From positions 57,192,915-57,256,914 of the forward strand of contig JAOANR010000006.1 of the NCBI GenBank assembly GCA_030278955.1: DNA of 64,000 bases. Reading direction: 5' to 3'. The notes under the pieces are model-generated. The model searched no databases, was not told the origin of the DNA, and was given only the letters and a program-made list of their open reading frames with translations. The position numbers and the translations under genes were made by a program. Shown piece after piece: positions 1 through 12,315 of this stretch (position 1 is its first letter; each line of letters begins with the position of its first letter). Origin of the DNA: Hygrophila difformis (Eukaryota; Streptophyta; Magnoliopsida; Lamiales; Acanthaceae).

Positions 1-1252
1 TGCAATATTTAATACAAGATTTCCAACAAACGGCAATTTTGGAAAATAATCGATGTGAAAATCATTCCCTATCAGGTACTAGACTCTCAAATAAAACACA
101 GATCCTTTCAGTCTAGGTGAGACCTAATCGCTGACTCTGCTTCTAATTTCCCAAAATCAACCCCCAGTCGGATATGAATTAGTCATAACTGTCGAATTTA
201 TCCCTTACTCAGATCCGGATTTATAAATGAATTTTTGTTGGAAATTTATTATGAGACATCTGATTTAAAATCAAGACTCCTGTGTCCAAGGGAAGGATCC
301 CAAAATAATATTGACCACAATATCTACATAATAATATCATGCATAAATTTATAGAGAAGTGCAAAAGTAAATAACCCAAAATATAAGACGGGTTTAGACA
401 GAAGTTGATACACAGAGATGAAATAGCCGGAGATGAGAAGAATTTATTTGGCTAAAAAGATGGCAAAACGATTGGGTGGACTGCAAACATCTACTGTCCA
501 ATCTCCCTCTCATTTGGATGGAATGATTTTTTAGACAGTGGAATGCCTCAAATGACAGTTGCCGCCGTCATCTCAGACTCCACTATCTGTGAATTTGGAT
601 AAAAACCCACATGTTCTATTACTGCAATAATTATTAGATGGCATTGGCATATATCATCTAACATTACTACAGCTCCAGATTCGGGTTCGAAATTAAAATA
701 AAGAAAAGAAAACTGTATCCGGATAGGAGTCAGCTGAGCAGCTATTATAATCCCGGATGGACGAACCGCCAAGGCTTCCACCGGCCACTATCCAGACCAT
801 GCAAAATAACATCTAATAATTAATATACAGACCACGAGCTAGTTATCCGTGTGGGAATACCCGCCAACATTAATCTGATATATTCCTTATTAGCTGTTTC
901 ACACATTACGGGAAAAGACAAAATAAATAAAAGAAAAATATTTTTGGATCATCTTGCATGAGAGACATTGGTTTCTCATGCAAGGTATGGAATCAAATCC
1001 ATAATTACTCTTCATGTCTAAATAATCACTCATTCCATAATTAATTAATTAATTACAGTCCGGGTTATATACTTAGATCATTAGAGTTTAATTTTGTAGA
1101 AGAATCTTTTAATGGAAAATTGAACAAAGTTCTTTATATCACATTAATCATGGGTTGAGATCATTGGATTTCAACCTCAAAATACTAATATAAAGGTTCA
1201 ATTAATTAATGGAGTGAGATGAAGAATAAAAATTTGGCAAAAAAGTGCCACT

Positions 1253-1807
1253 TTGTCGCGGAATAGAGTTTGTGTCGCGGAGCATGGTTCCGCGACAAGG
1301 TTTCGCGACAAAGGGGTGGGAAATAAGAGAAAGGGATATTTTGAAAATTAGGGTTTGCTTTGTCGCTTAAGCAAAAATTTTGTCGCGGAACATGGTTCCG
1401 CGACAAAGAGGCATAGCGACAAAGAGGGTTGAAAATTGGTAAGGACATAATTCCTGGTCGCGGAACAAGGATCTTGTCGCGGTACGTGGTTCCGCGACAA
1501 AGGTTCCGCGCCAGAGTCCTCCCAGAATAAAATTACAAGTATTTGGGTCCTTGGTCGCTAATCAAGGATTTTGTCGCGGAACGTGGTTCCGCGACAAGAG
1601 TTGCATCGCGACCAAGGGGTTTCAAAATTAATGGCAAGGCATAATTTTCTGTCTCGGAATAAGATTTTGTCGCGGAACGTGGTTCCGCGACAAGGGTACT
1701 CCGCGACAAAAGCCATGCAGACAAAATGCAAGAATTTGGTCCTCTGTCGCTAAACAGGGGCTTTGTCGCGGAACGTGGTTCCGCGACAAGAGTGTATGGC
1801 GACAAAG
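1253..1807. repeat. Palindromic tandem array in copy A (transcribed side of TATA)
   Basis: Six units repeat with about 94-108 bp spacing; the cores begin at 1274, 1382, 1476, 1573, 1669 and 1765, and the last three are exactly 96 bp apart. Each core is an inverted repeat GTCGCGGAAC - 3 bp - GTTCCGCGAC with few changes. Additional half-sites (TTCCGCGACAA, GTCGCTAA) lie between cores. It lies 0.6-1.1 kb downstream of the copy A TATA box, read on the minus strand. Confidence 0.9.
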
Positions 1808-2380
1808 GGTTTTAAAATATTTTATAAAAATTTTGGCAGCATAACGCCTAATATTGCATTACAGGGGTGTGCGTTGTGATCCGTGGGATCACAACGGGAA
1901 AATTACATTGCAACCCGTGGGGTTACAACGTGATGCAATACAATATGGGTGATGCAACACAAAATATATGCATAAATAAATAAAATTAAAAAAATCTATC
2001 TAAAACATAAAAATAAATTGGTCAAGTGACCCAAAATGCAACAACACAGTAAATAGCCCAAGAAATAAACACATGACATATTTTTGGGAATCATTTTCTC
2101 AATATTACCAAAAACCAAAAATGGGTTAAACACACCCATTGATTAAGTGTTTTCAACCCAAAAATACAAAATATAAAACTGGAAAATAAAATGAACACTA
2201 GCTACACTTATTTATTACGAAGCATAAATTAAAACTAGGCTAAAATCTACATCTACATGGCATGAAAATAAATTAAACTACATCTACCTACACTAATTTT
2301 GGAGAGCACAGTGGTGCCTCCAAAACAGTAAACTAAACTAAAGTGTAGCTAGGTTACTGTTCAAGTGGGTGGGAGGATAT

Positions 2381-2388
2381 ATTTATAG
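2381..2388 (-). promoter_or_regulatory. TATA box of copy A
   Basis: On the minus strand the sequence CTATAAAT is followed by a pyrimidine-rich leader and a TTTAGTTTAGTTTA stretch. Copy B has the same arrangement after its own TATA box at 11441. Confidence 0.55.
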
Positions 2389-2439
2389 AGAATAATATTA
2401 GCCCTAGGCCCATTCAAGGCCCACCTGGTCGCCAAACAA

Positions 2440-2845
2440 CTGCTTTGTCGCGGAACACATTGGTTAGGGACAAAACACTTTTTAGCTCCAAGATGGCGCC
2501 CAGGAGGGGGCGGGACTTGAGATCCAGGAGGAAAAGACAAAAACTTTAACACTTGCGGGAGCTGTGGTCCAGGGAGCTTGCAACCATTTTAACATGTGGG
2601 AGTTTTGATTTTGAGAGTCACATGGGATGGCACGTGAGCTGTCCCTGTCTTAATTCTCTCTTGTCGCGGTGTGGCTTTCTTCTCTCTGGGCGCGGAAGGT
2701 TGTCTCTGGGCGCGGAACATTGTTCCGCGACAAATTTTATTTCTTGCTACTTCTCTCACAGTCTCGGAGCAAGATTTTGGGCGCGGAGCATATTTTTGGG
2801 CGCGGAGCACTTTGTCGCGGTGTACACATTCCGCGACAAAGGTTA
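2440..2845. repeat. Second palindromic array in copy A (upstream of TATA)
   Basis: Half-sites and full palindromes of the same CGCGGAAC/GTTCCGCG family as 1253-1807 occur here, densest at 2660-2842 (for example the inverted pair around 2711-2733). It is more degenerate than the other array. It lies immediately upstream of the minus-strand TATA box. Confidence 0.8.
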
Positions 2846-2849
2846 ATTT

Positions 2850-3900
2850 TCTCTCTCTTTATTTTCTTTCCCAGTCTGTCTCGATCCCATCTCTCTTTCT
2901 TGTTTTCCATTTTCAAATTTTATTCTTCCTCCATTTTCTTTCTTCTTCGTTCATTCTTCTTCCTCGTTTTTCTTATTCTTCTCCATCTTCAATCTTCTGT
3001 TTTCCTGTTCTTCTCTTATTTTTTTCAGTTTTATTTCTCGATTCTTCGTCTTCTTCCAGTTTTCGTTTCCAATTTTTCTTGTTCTTCTTCCTCTCTGCAA
3101 CTCCTTCTTCTTCAACCAATTTCCTTGTTGCTTTATTTTCCCAAATCTTTGGTGGAGATGGCGGCGTCGACTGGACTGAGTCGGAGGGGATGCGGTGGCG
3201 CTGTTCGGAGATGGGCGCGGATGGAGTGGCTGGAGTGGTGGTGTCGAGGCCGGAGTTGATTTGGATGGAGATGGGGCGGCGAGTGCGGCGGCGGACTGAG
3301 GCGGAGGAAATGGTGACGCTCGCGGATGAGGGGCTGTGGTGTTGGCCGGAGTGGTGGCAGAGGCGAGATGGGTGTGCGGCGGCTGTTGTTGGCGGCGAGA
3401 TGACTGGGTGGTCGGAGATGGCAGGAGGAGTTCGGAGGTTGAGGGGGTTGGAAATGGTGAAGAAGTGGGTGGTTGGAAATGGGTGTTGATGGTGGCTGGA
3501 CTGAGGACGCCGTGGTGTTGGTGGCGCCGCGGTGGAAGGGATGGTGGTGGATTTGATTTGGGGGTTGATGGCTGTGGTGGCGAGATGAGGGCGAATCGGA
3601 GGAGGTGGTGGAAGATGGCTCGGAAATGGAGGGAGGCGGAGTGCGGCAGTCGGAGGTTGGAGTCGATGGGGAGTGGAGAAGACTGAGGGTGGCCGGAATC
3701 TGGAATTTGGGGGAGGCCGGAGCGGCGGATGTGTGGTGGTGGTTGGTCGGATTTGGGGTTGATTTAATTTTGGGGGTTGAAAATGGAGGGGAGGTGCGGC
3801 GGTGGAAGTGGAATTTGTGGAGTGATGGTGGTGGCCGGGCTGTTGATCGGAGGTGGCCGCCGGCGATGCGGCGGCGGCGGCGGAGGCTGGATTAGGGTTA
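2850..3900 (+). other. Pyrimidine-rich leader plus GC-rich open stretch inside copy A, possible captured gene piece
   Basis: About 2850-3150 is CT-rich (5'-UTR-like). It is followed by ATGGCGGCG at 3159 and 750 bp of GGC/GTG-rich sequence that is open in more than one plus-strand frame. Composition differs sharply from both flanks, and the block is absent from copy B. I recognise no protein domain in the possible translations, which are low-complexity Gly/Trp/Arg-rich. It may be captured host 5'-UTR and exon sequence or simply expanded GC-rich repeat. I do not call a gene. Confidence 0.35.
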
Positions 3901-4515
3901 GGTTAGGTTTAGGTGGTTTGGGCTTTGGCTTGTTGGGCTTGGGTTTGGTGTTGAAAATGTGGTTGGGCCTGGAGTTGGGGCCACTGGATTGGATTGGACC
4001 AAATTAGATTTTGAGATGTTGGACTGGGCTGGAATGGACTAACATAATTGGACCACTTGACTTAATTCACCTGCAATTAGTTAAAATCAAAAGTGATTAG
4101 TGGACCAATTAATTTTATTATAGCTCAAAACAGAAATAGAAATAAACAAACACAAAAATTAAAAATATATACATCAAAATATAAAATAATATAAATATAA
4201 TATTTATTCCACTTGATTATTTGGTTTGAGATCCATTTAATGAACCCGTGTTCCACCGAATAGACTGTTCTCGAACCAGATTAATCAAGTGTATGATTTT
4301 TAATACTTTTATCATGTTTTTGGATTTTTTAACATAAAATTAATAAAAATAACAATATTTTTGTGTTTTTTAATACCAGCTTATTATTTATACAAACTTG
4401 CATAAATCTGTTAAATTCAACTGCTTTCTTATTTAAATAAGACCGGAATACGATCAAATGTCCGTATTAGACACGGAAATAGATTGAAAATAATGGTCAA
4501 TTTTGGCCATTATCA

Positions 4516-5266
4516 ATGGCCAAAACACGGGTTAAACAGGCCCGTTCATATTGTAGTCTAATGTACGAATTTAAAACAAATAATGTTTTCCCAAAAGATA
4601 AAGTTCCCATGCATGAAGTGCTCATGTTCACTCTACATACTCTGTAAGAAAAGAAAATAAAGAGAAATGGTTTGGTCAGCACAACTTGCTGAGTAAGTTA
4701 ACACATGCATGATCATAGGGTTTAAAAGCCATTAATTTAATAATCAAATAAAAGCATGATAATAACATAATATTCAATTTAATCTAATCAACTATCCAAT
4801 TGCATAATTTATTTCAGGGCTTTATTTAACAACACATTTCGCATGATTTAAAATAATAGTCATAATTTAAATAAAGCATTTAAATAATTTAATTGGACAA
4901 CAAACATAATTTAATTTAATTTAATTTAATTTAATATCCCCATTACATCCCAGATTCAGTATTTCAAGTATTTCACGATTGCATCGCAATCTCAACAAGT
5001 TTAACCGGTAGCCCGGCGGCCGCAACCGTATCAGCCATACCCAGTACCACTCCGGAGCCTCGGGAAACCCATGTGGATATTCTCGAGAGTGTAGGCTCTA
5101 TATCTCATGCCGTTTTGGCAAATATCATATCTCAAGTTTAGCGCGCGGGGTCACCATCGTCCATTAAGGCACAAAGTGAATCGTTAGGGGGCACCCTGCA
5201 GAGCACTCACCCCTAATTTTAATTTATCAAGTTTGTAAGGGGATTTAATTTCAAAAATCTGATCTC
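4516..5266 (-). mobile_element. Gypsy-type LTR, 3'-side piece (interrupted host LTR)
   Basis: This piece is contiguous with 16137-17749 once the LINE is removed: the LINE target duplication sits exactly at 5267-5280 and 16123-16136. It includes (TTTAA)n at 4910-4935 and a GC-rich block at 5005-5215. No primer-binding site was found here, so the LTR end lies beyond the copy A insertion, to the left. Confidence 0.55.
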
Positions 5267-5280
5267 AATTATATTTATTT
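5267..5280 (+). repeat. LINE target-site duplication, 5' copy
   Basis: AATTATATTTATTT; the identical 14-mer recurs at 16123-16136 directly after the LINE poly(A). Confidence 0.9.
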
Positions 5281-5343
5281 GTAAGGGGGAAACAAAGAAG
5301 AGGACAGGCCAAGAATAGGGGAAACACATTTTTCTCTCTCTAG

Positions 5344-7113
5344 ATGGTGTTTGGTAGTTTTCTCTCCCCACAGTCCGGCGACTCCCCAAAAATCCCACCG
5401 GACGGACCTGCTGACAAAGATGAACCTAAAGTCTCCTTTCGAGATATGGTGATAGCCGGCAAGGAGGCTGTCCCTGCCCCCCTCCTCAAGGAACAAAGCT
5501 ATGAAGGTTTGGTGACCTTGGATCTGATCGATGGAGATCGACTTAAACCTAGGCTCACGCTGGCTCCAGAAATGAAAGCAAGACTTTGTAAGCCTTGGGA
5601 GGATGCTTTGATTATGTCCCTGCTGGGCAAGAGAATAGGCTACAAAGCTTTGTTGGACCGACTGGTTGCACTGTGGAAGGTCCAAGGGCGGATGGAAATG
5701 ATTGACATGGACCAAGGTTTCTTCCTTGTCAAGTTCGACAGAGAGGAAGAGAGAACAAGGACCATCAATGGAGGACCTTGGATGGTGTATGACAGTTACT
5801 TGACACTTACACCATGGAAACCAAACTTCTCACCTGCTAGAGAAACCCCATGCAAAACGGTTGTATGGGCTAGATTCCCCGGTTTGTGCTTCGAGATGTG
5901 CGATGAGTTTCTAATCACCAAGATGGCTTCCGCCTTGGGTACTCCGGTTAGGGTCGATGACACGACGAAACACATCCATAGAGGAAGGTATGGTCGGGTA
6001 TGTGTGGAGATAGACCTCCGGCTACCATTGGTTTCAAGCATTCTTGTGGGGGATTATTGGCAAAAGGTGTCCTATGAGGGTTTACACCTTCTATGCACTA
6101 GGTGCCACTGCTATGGGCATGGAAACACTACTTGCACCAACTGGCCGGTGGCTGAGGGATCGGGGACTCCGGCTACGGTGGTAGAGGACAAGGTCAGGCC
6201 TGCTAAGGAAAAGGGTAAGGCCAAGGCGGACAGTTTGGCACAGGGTGTTGACTTTGACGAATATGGAGGTAAAGACAATTTAGATGTCCCAGAAAAGGAT
6301 TTTGAATCTGAGGATAACACTTTTAAGGAAAAATTTGTCTCTGCAAACAAATTGCGGGCTAAGGTTGCAGATAGTGAAAATAGGGAAATAAACGGCAGAA
6401 AAGCTGGGGCTCTGCGCACTTTGGACATACTCGTGACTGACCAGGCAAATACTCTCCCTGCTCAACCTATGGGAGGGGAATGGATCAAGGTTGTCCGAAA
6501 AAAACCAACTGGGCCAAGGAGGTTTCAGGGCCAGGAGAATAGGCCTCCGGTAAACCCTTTTGGGCCAGGGAAGCTTAAAGGGAAAAATCAGTTTGTTGGG
6601 CCTCTTAAGGCTAACAAGCCTAACTCAAACAACAAGCCCACTCGAGGATCTACAGCCCAACAAGGAAAGGAAAAAGTTGGGGGAATCCAGAATGGCATCT
6701 TCACTGCGTCTAAAATCCCTATGAAGGGGGTGAAGGTCAGGGGGATGGGATTACCCGAGGAGGACTACGGCTCTTTGGAATGGGAAGGATTAGGGAAGCG
6801 ACCGCGCCACTCGATGGCAGGTGCATCAGATTCAAAGGCGTCGGAATCTTCTCCTAGGATCAGTGAAGGGAAAACCACGGAGGGTGACATTAAACCCGTG
6901 CATTCGGAGGGAAAGAGAGGAGAAGATAACCTTGCCTTGGGAATTGATAAGGGAGTGGTGTCCATGGAGACCTCCGAAGATACAGAGAGGGACAAGGCCC
7001 TTGACCCCAATGACTCCCTTACTGGAGACAAACCAGAATTCAGTGGAGAAGACTCCGCCATGGAGGAAGGGGATGAGTACGAATCTGACGAGTCCATCGA
7101 GGACTCAACTTGA
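5344..7113 (+). CDS. LINE ORF1: DUF4283 domain and zinc knuckle protein
   Basis: This is a 589-residue open frame and the first protein of the LINE. Residues about 70-170 look like the DUF4283 domain found in plant L1 ORF1 proteins (conserved NGGPWMV and LTLTPWKPNF stretches). A C-x2-C-x4-H-x4-C zinc knuckle lies at residues 251-264. The C-terminal half is Lys/Pro/Ser-rich and acidic at the end, without a recognised fold. In this family the protein binds LINE RNA to form the retrotransposition particle. The start ATG lies 63 bp inside the element after a CT-rich leader (ttctctctctag). The frame is uninterrupted, unlike ORF2, which begins 40 bp downstream. Confidence 0.85.
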   Translation: MVFGSFLSPQSGDSPKIPPDGPADKDEPKVSFRDMVIAGKEAVPAPLLKEQSYEGLVTLDLIDGDRLKPRLTLAPEMKARLCKPWEDALIMSLLGKRIGYKALLDRLVALWKVQGRMEMIDMDQGFFLVKFDREEERTRTINGGPWMVYDSYLTLTPWKPNFSPARETPCKTVVWARFPGLCFEMCDEFLITKMASALGTPVRVDDTTKHIHRGRYGRVCVEIDLRLPLVSSILVGDYWQKVSYEGLHLLCTRCHCYGHGNTTCTNWPVAEGSGTPATVVEDKVRPAKEKGKAKADSLAQGVDFDEYGGKDNLDVPEKDFESEDNTFKEKFVSANKLRAKVADSENREINGRKAGALRTLDILVTDQANTLPAQPMGGEWIKVVRKKPTGPRRFQGQENRPPVNPFGPGKLKGKNQFVGPLKANKPNSNNKPTRGSTAQQGKEKVGGIQNGIFTASKIPMKGVKVRGMGLPEEDYGSLEWEGLGKRPRHSMAGASDSKASESSPRISEGKTTEGDIKPVHSEGKRGEDNLALGIDKGVVSMETSEDTERDKALDPNDSLTGDKPEFSGEDSAMEEGDEYESDESIEDST

Positions 7114-7153
7114 GGTATTACGGTTCCCCCTATAAATATCAAATTGTTTACTT

Positions 7154-10100
7154 ATGGAATACAACAATTTTAAATGCTTAGCTTGGAATGTGGGAGGCAT
7201 AGTGGGAGACGTTACCAAGAGAATGCTTAAGGATATCATCGGGAGGTATTCTCCTGACTTTTTGTGTTTGTTTGAGCCCCAATCGCCCTTTTCTGGATCG
7301 AGTTCTTTTCTACTTCAATTGGGATATGAGCCTATTAGTATCCAAGAGGCCATTGGTAAGGCGGCAGGGGTATGGGTTTTGGTTAGGTTGGCTATTAAAA
7401 CTCATATCCAATTCCGTATCTTTGATCATAGAGAGAGGATGATTACTATTGAGCTTGGAGACAACACCACCAAATGGTTTCTCACAGCTTTATACGCGGC
7501 CCCTAACTATACCGAGAGAAAGAGAACTTGGAGTGAATTTAGAGCTCTGGCCAGGTTAATGGAAGGTGCCTAGGTGACGCTCGGAGATTGGAATCAAATT
7601 ACAGCCTCGAATGAGGTCAAAGGGGATTGTTCAATGTCAATAGAGCTGAGGAATTCGGGGATATGCTCCAGGACTGCGTTTAGCCTCTATCAATACGCAA
7701 GGAGGGTGCTATACATGGTCAAGACCGAGGGGGGATCTTGGGAGAATTTACAAACGGCTGGACAGAGGAGTCAGTAACATGGACTGGGTCACCATGTTCC
7801 CGCTTGGTTTCATCAAAGTACTGCAAGGATGTGGCTCTGACCATTGTCCACTAATCCTGTCTTGTGGACCGCCTCTTACTCGGAACATCAACCAACCCTT
7901 CAGATGGGAGGCATCGTGGGCTGAGTGTAAGGAGTACACCCCGGTTTTGGAGAAGGCTTGGCATGGCATTGGACGTAATGTGTGCCAAAATCTCAAGATG
8001 GCTCAACAGGCCTCGCTGGACTTTAACAACCAGTACGGGGGCAACTTCAAATGGAGAAATATCAAAATTCTCAAACGGCTAGAAGGGTTGGCCAAAACTT
8101 TGGAGAAAGTGGATTCTGTCAGACTCATCCTTCTTGAGGAGGAACTCAGGAAAGAACTTGAACTGGTGCTCAAACAAGAGGAGATGTATTGGTACCAAAG
8201 AGCCAGAGACAAATGGGTTAGGCTTGGAGATAGAAACACCGCCTACTTCCATGCCCGGGCGAAATCAAAGGGCCACAGAAACAAAATCCATGGCCTCTTT
8301 TTGGATAATAATGAATGGTGTGAGGATAACGAACTGCTCAGTGCCCATGTTAGAGGGTACTACAAAGATCTTTATGCCTGCCCCATTATGCCGTATCAGG
8401 CAAGGATTGCTCACAGAACTTCCGATGATCTCCCTCCGGCCTTCTCCAATATTCCTCCTGCTAACTCAGAATTAATGGAGCGAGAAGTCACTATGGAGGA
8501 GGTTGGGGCTGTGATCGAGAGCCTTAATGGTTTCTCGGCCCCGGGCCCAGACGGATTCCCCGGCCTTTTCTTCAAAAAATTCTGGCCACTTGTTCGTGAT
8601 TCCATCTTCCGTTTTGTTGCAGATGCCTTTGAGACAGGACACTTTGATCCGGAAATTGCCAAGGCCTTTATATGCCTCATACCTAAGACGATGGTTCCCA
8701 CTAGGGTGAAGGAGTTTCGGCCTATTACACTATGTAATGTCATCTACAAAGTTCTCACCAAAGTCCTGGTGGAAAGGATTAGGCCAACCCTGCAGAATCT
8801 AATTTCCAAGCATCAAGCTGCATTTCTACCTTGGAGAGGCACAGTGGATAATGCTGTCACTTTGCAAGTCCTCATGACACATCTCTCCAGTGCCCGCAAC
8901 CGATCTCAAGCGGTGGTTCTAAAGATCGATGTGGCGAAGGCCTTTGATAATGTCCACTGGGACTATTTGGAGATGTGTTTAAGAGAGTTGGGCCTGCCAA
9001 ATACTCTGATTAAGCTCATCATGCACTGTGTATCATCCCCATCCTATTCAGTGCTTTGGAAAGGGCAAGCCTTACAAGCGATCACTCCGGGCAAAGGATT
9101 GAGACAAGGTGATCCTATGTCACCCTATCTATTTCTTATTACTATGGAAAAGTTGTCCTTGTTAATTCAACAGGAAGTGAGCAAGGGAAACTGGAACCCA
9201 ATCCGGATTAAAAGAGTGGGTGTGGGGATATCACATCTACTCTTTGCGGATGATCTAATCCTAGGTGCCATGGCCGAGGAAAAGAGCATCCAGTCCATTC
9301 GTCGTACTCTTGACAATTTCGCTGCGGCCTCGGGGCTACAATTGAATCCTCAAAAATCCTCCATCTATATCACCAACAAGGTTGCTCAGGGGGACAGAGC
9401 CTGGATTCTGGAATACCTTAACATCAACGCGGTGGACAATTTTGACTCTTATTTGGGCTTCCCTATGATCAAGGGGAGATACAAATGTCGAGACTTTGCT
9501 TTCATTTTGGATAAGCTGGATGCCAAGATGGATGGCTGGGCCACCAAACTCCTCAACAAGGCAGGTAGACTCTCTCTGTGCAGGGCTGTCATGGCAGCCA
9601 TACCCACCTATTCGATGCAACTACATTGGCTCCCGGAGGCGGTTTGTGGAGCCATTGATAAACGGATCAACAAATTTCTTTGGAAAGATCGCAGTGGGAA
9701 AGGGCTTTACTTGGTTAAATGGGACACCATTACTTGAAGCAAAGCTGCGGGGGGATTGGGTATCAGAAAAGCCCGTCTGATGAACATAGCTCTACTGGGA
9801 AAACTACTTTGGGGGGCTATACACTCCCCGGATAAACTTTGGGTCCAACTATTGCAAGGGGATAATTTTAGCATGGACTTGTTTTGTCAAGGAAGTGGGC
9901 AGCCAACTTCTAAACTTAGCAGAATGCTGACAAAAATCTTTGCATACCTCAAAGATGGCTTCAGGTTTCGGCTTGGAAATGGAGACTCATCTCTTTGGTT
10001 CTCTAGATGGTGGAAGGGAGAACAGTTGGGGCCACAAATTCCTTTTGTCGCTACTCAGGATATCAATCTGAGAGTCAGGGATATCATATCTTGTGGAGGA

Positions 10101-10726
10101 TGGAATTGGAAAGATGACTACACTATGGTCCCTGAGCATATTCTTAAAGATATCTGTGACACACGTGCTCCTAAGCTTCATGATCGAGTGGAGGATGCTT
10201 GGATCTGGAAGGAAACCAAATCTGGTATGTACTCGGTGTCTTCTGCCTATAATCTTATTAATCATTCGAATCCAAACACTGCCAACTGGAAATGGATGTG
10301 GAAGGTTTCCATACCGGAAAAAATTGGTCTCCTTCTGTGGTTGATCGGTCATGATTCCTTACCTATTAACCAGACTAGGTATCGAAGGAACTTGACTAAT
10401 TCTCCGTTATGTATGATATGTGGGATTTCTGAGGAGACTTGGAGCCATTGTTTCCTAATGTGCCCGTGGGTTCAACAGATTTGGAAAGGACTTCATATTG
10501 GGGTTCCGCCTAACTGTGATTCCATATGCAAAGAGGAAATAAGGGAATTCTTTCACATGATGTTCAGCGCCTATGGCCATGTTCTGGTAGCAGCTATTTG
10601 GGTTATCTGGATTAATAGGAATGCTCGGATCTTTAGGGGAGACAACAAGCCTGTGGGAACTCTCCTCCGGGATATCAGATGTTTGAAATGGGATATGGAT
10701 CGGGCTCTTTCTATATCCTGCCATAA
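7154..10726 (+). pseudogene. LINE ORF2, 5' part: endonuclease, reverse transcriptase, zf-RVT (broken)
   Basis: The apurinic-type endonuclease begins at ATG 7154 (AWNVGG motif). A TAG at 7571-7573 replaces a probable Trp just before the TLGDWNQI motif. The frame then slips between about 7640 and 7690, and the downstream frame is recovered from about 7687 onward. The reverse transcriptase is intact across 8400-9500, with the catalytic FADD at 9244-9255. A TGA at 9735-9737, just before the GGLGIR motif, interrupts the frame once; the same frame continues through the Cys/His zf-RVT motif (about 10405-10470) to the copy B junction. Codons continue in phase at 15504. The protein would nick target DNA and copy the LINE RNA; this copy cannot. 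Confidence 0.9.
10722..10726 (+). repeat. Target-site duplication of copy B, 5' copy
   Basis: CATAA here is repeated at 15504-15508, flanking the TG...CA ends of copy B. Confidence 0.85.
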
Positions 10727-11058
10727 TGATAATGGCCAAAATTGTCCATTATTTCCAATCCATTTCCGTGTTTGAGACGGACATTTTGATCGTGATTCCA
10801 TCTTATTTCAATAAGAAAGCAGTTGAATTTGACAGATTAATGCGAGTTTGTAAAAACATCGAGCCGGTAACAAAAAGACACAAAATATGCAATTTTAATT
10901 GTATTTGTGTTAGAAAAATCCAAAAACATGAAAAAAAGAAAAATAAAAGAAAAAGGAATGAAAAGATGGGCAAAAGAATAAAAGAGCCCACAAAAATCCA
11001 AAAAGATGGGAAAAAGATTGAAAATCCCACAACTGAATTTTGGTTAAGTGTTGAAGCA

Positions 11059-11375
11059 TAATTCGAATTGTATGCAATTCGAATTAATTCGAATTGCACA
11101 ACAATTCGAATTGCTAAAGAGAGCAAAGAATTGGTTAAGTGTTGGAAGGGATGCAGAAGTCTAATTCGAATTGTTCAAGTTCGAATTAATTCGAATTAGG
11201 GGATGAAGAGAGAAAAAACCCAAAGGCGAGAAAAGATGCAATTCGAATTGTCCAATTCGAATTAATTTGAATTAGCACAAACAATTCGAATTGACTACTG
11301 AAGGCTACAACTCCAGCTTAAGGAAGAGATCTCAAAATTCGAATTAATTCGAATTGGTTGAGATAATTCGAACTT
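11059..11375. repeat. Palindromic array in copy B, upstream of TATA
   Basis: There are repeated AATTCGAATT half-sites, with a full palindrome core AATTCGAATTAATTCGAATT at 11076-11095 and near copies around 11180, 11245 and 11337. It sits 65-380 bp upstream of the TATA box, the same relative position as 2440-2845 in copy A, but the motif is unrelated. Confidence 0.9.
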
Positions 11376-11440
11376 CACTCAACAACTCATCCAAAGAAAG
11401 CTGTGCACAACATTGGTGGGCCTAGGGTTTTGAAGATTGT

Positions 11441-11449
11441 CTATAAAAG
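11441..11449 (+). promoter_or_regulatory. TATA box of copy B
   Basis: CTATAAAAG, followed about 25-30 bp later by an A/C-rich probable start region and then TTAGTTTAGTTTAG. The layout matches copy A. Confidence 0.6.
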
Positions 11450-12315
11450 CAGACATTCCACAACAGAATCAAAAGATCAAGAATTTTGGCCAAAAAGCAG
11501 CTTGGGACAAAAAGAACAGCAGGAGGTTCCACACCCCTTAAGGGTTAGGTAGGTAGTTAGTTTAGTTTAGTTTATTTTCTTGCAAGTAGTGTAATCTTTA
11601 CATGCTTTGATCTTAGTTTAGTGTAGAAGCAGTTTGTGTAACCCTTAGAGTAGCCATTTTCCATATTTTTACATGCTTTCTAGTTAGAATAAACCCTACC
11701 TTCAACCTAATGATGGTTTTGGGTTCTTTATTTTGCTTTCAAAGTGCCAGTACAAGAAAATTTCCAGAAATGGTGTTATTCATGTGCTATGGCACTCTTT
11801 AATGCTTTCCCTAGAAATAAATGCTTAGTATGTTTGTTTGTTTCAACTAGGTTACATTTATTATGTCCTAGTTGATATTCAAACTTAATAAATGCATGTT
11901 TGGTGGGTTTTTGGCTTGATTTTGTGCCTTAGAGCTTCAAATAAGTGTTCTTAGGTTTTAGATGTTTTTAAGGTTTGTTAAATTTCATATTTAGGTTTTA
12001 TTCTTCCTGCCCTAATCTTATTTCATGCTACCTTAGATAACTTGAGTGTTCTTAGTTTATTCATGCAGTTCTTAGATAACTAGATGTTTTAGGTTCTTTG
12101 ATCTTTGATCCCTTGTTTGTAGCAATAGGTTTTGAATTTTGCAAATACCCACTGGACATGTGTTTGTTTATTTCTTGAAAATCTCACTAGGGTGGCTGTG
12201 AAATGACATTGATGTGAGATGAGGGATTTAGTAAATCTAAACCCATCATTACAGTACAGTGTTCACCTAACCCATACTTGTGAGAACAAAAAATTACTGT
12301 TGTTTGAAACTGTGT

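Larger units (their letters stand above)
1..4515 (-). mobile_element. Large LTR-retrotransposon LTR/derivative, copy A (partial at window edge)
   Basis: On the minus strand this begins TGATAATGGCC at 4515 and runs off the left edge of the window. Its sequence matches copy B (10727-15503) in three blocks: about 4380-4515 with 10727-10860, the TATA/leader zone near 2250-2390 with 11441-11600 (weaker), and 1-900 with 12980-13890. The shared sharp TG start in two unrelated contexts supports it as a real element end. It lies in the gypsy-type LTR sequence of 4516-5266. Compared with B it is about 1.4 kb longer upstream of the TATA box, because of a pyrimidine-rich plus GC-rich insert (about 2850-3900). 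No gag or pol coding is seen. By comparison with B, about 1.6 kb is missing to the left. It is probably a solo LTR or LARD-like non-autonomous element; the family is unknown. Confidence 0.75.

Noticed and set aside
2669..3895. Overlapping plus-strand open frames (up to 272 codons) as a gene
   Set aside because: Several frames are open at once because of GC-rich simple composition; the products are low-complexity with no known domain. Kept only as a possible captured block.
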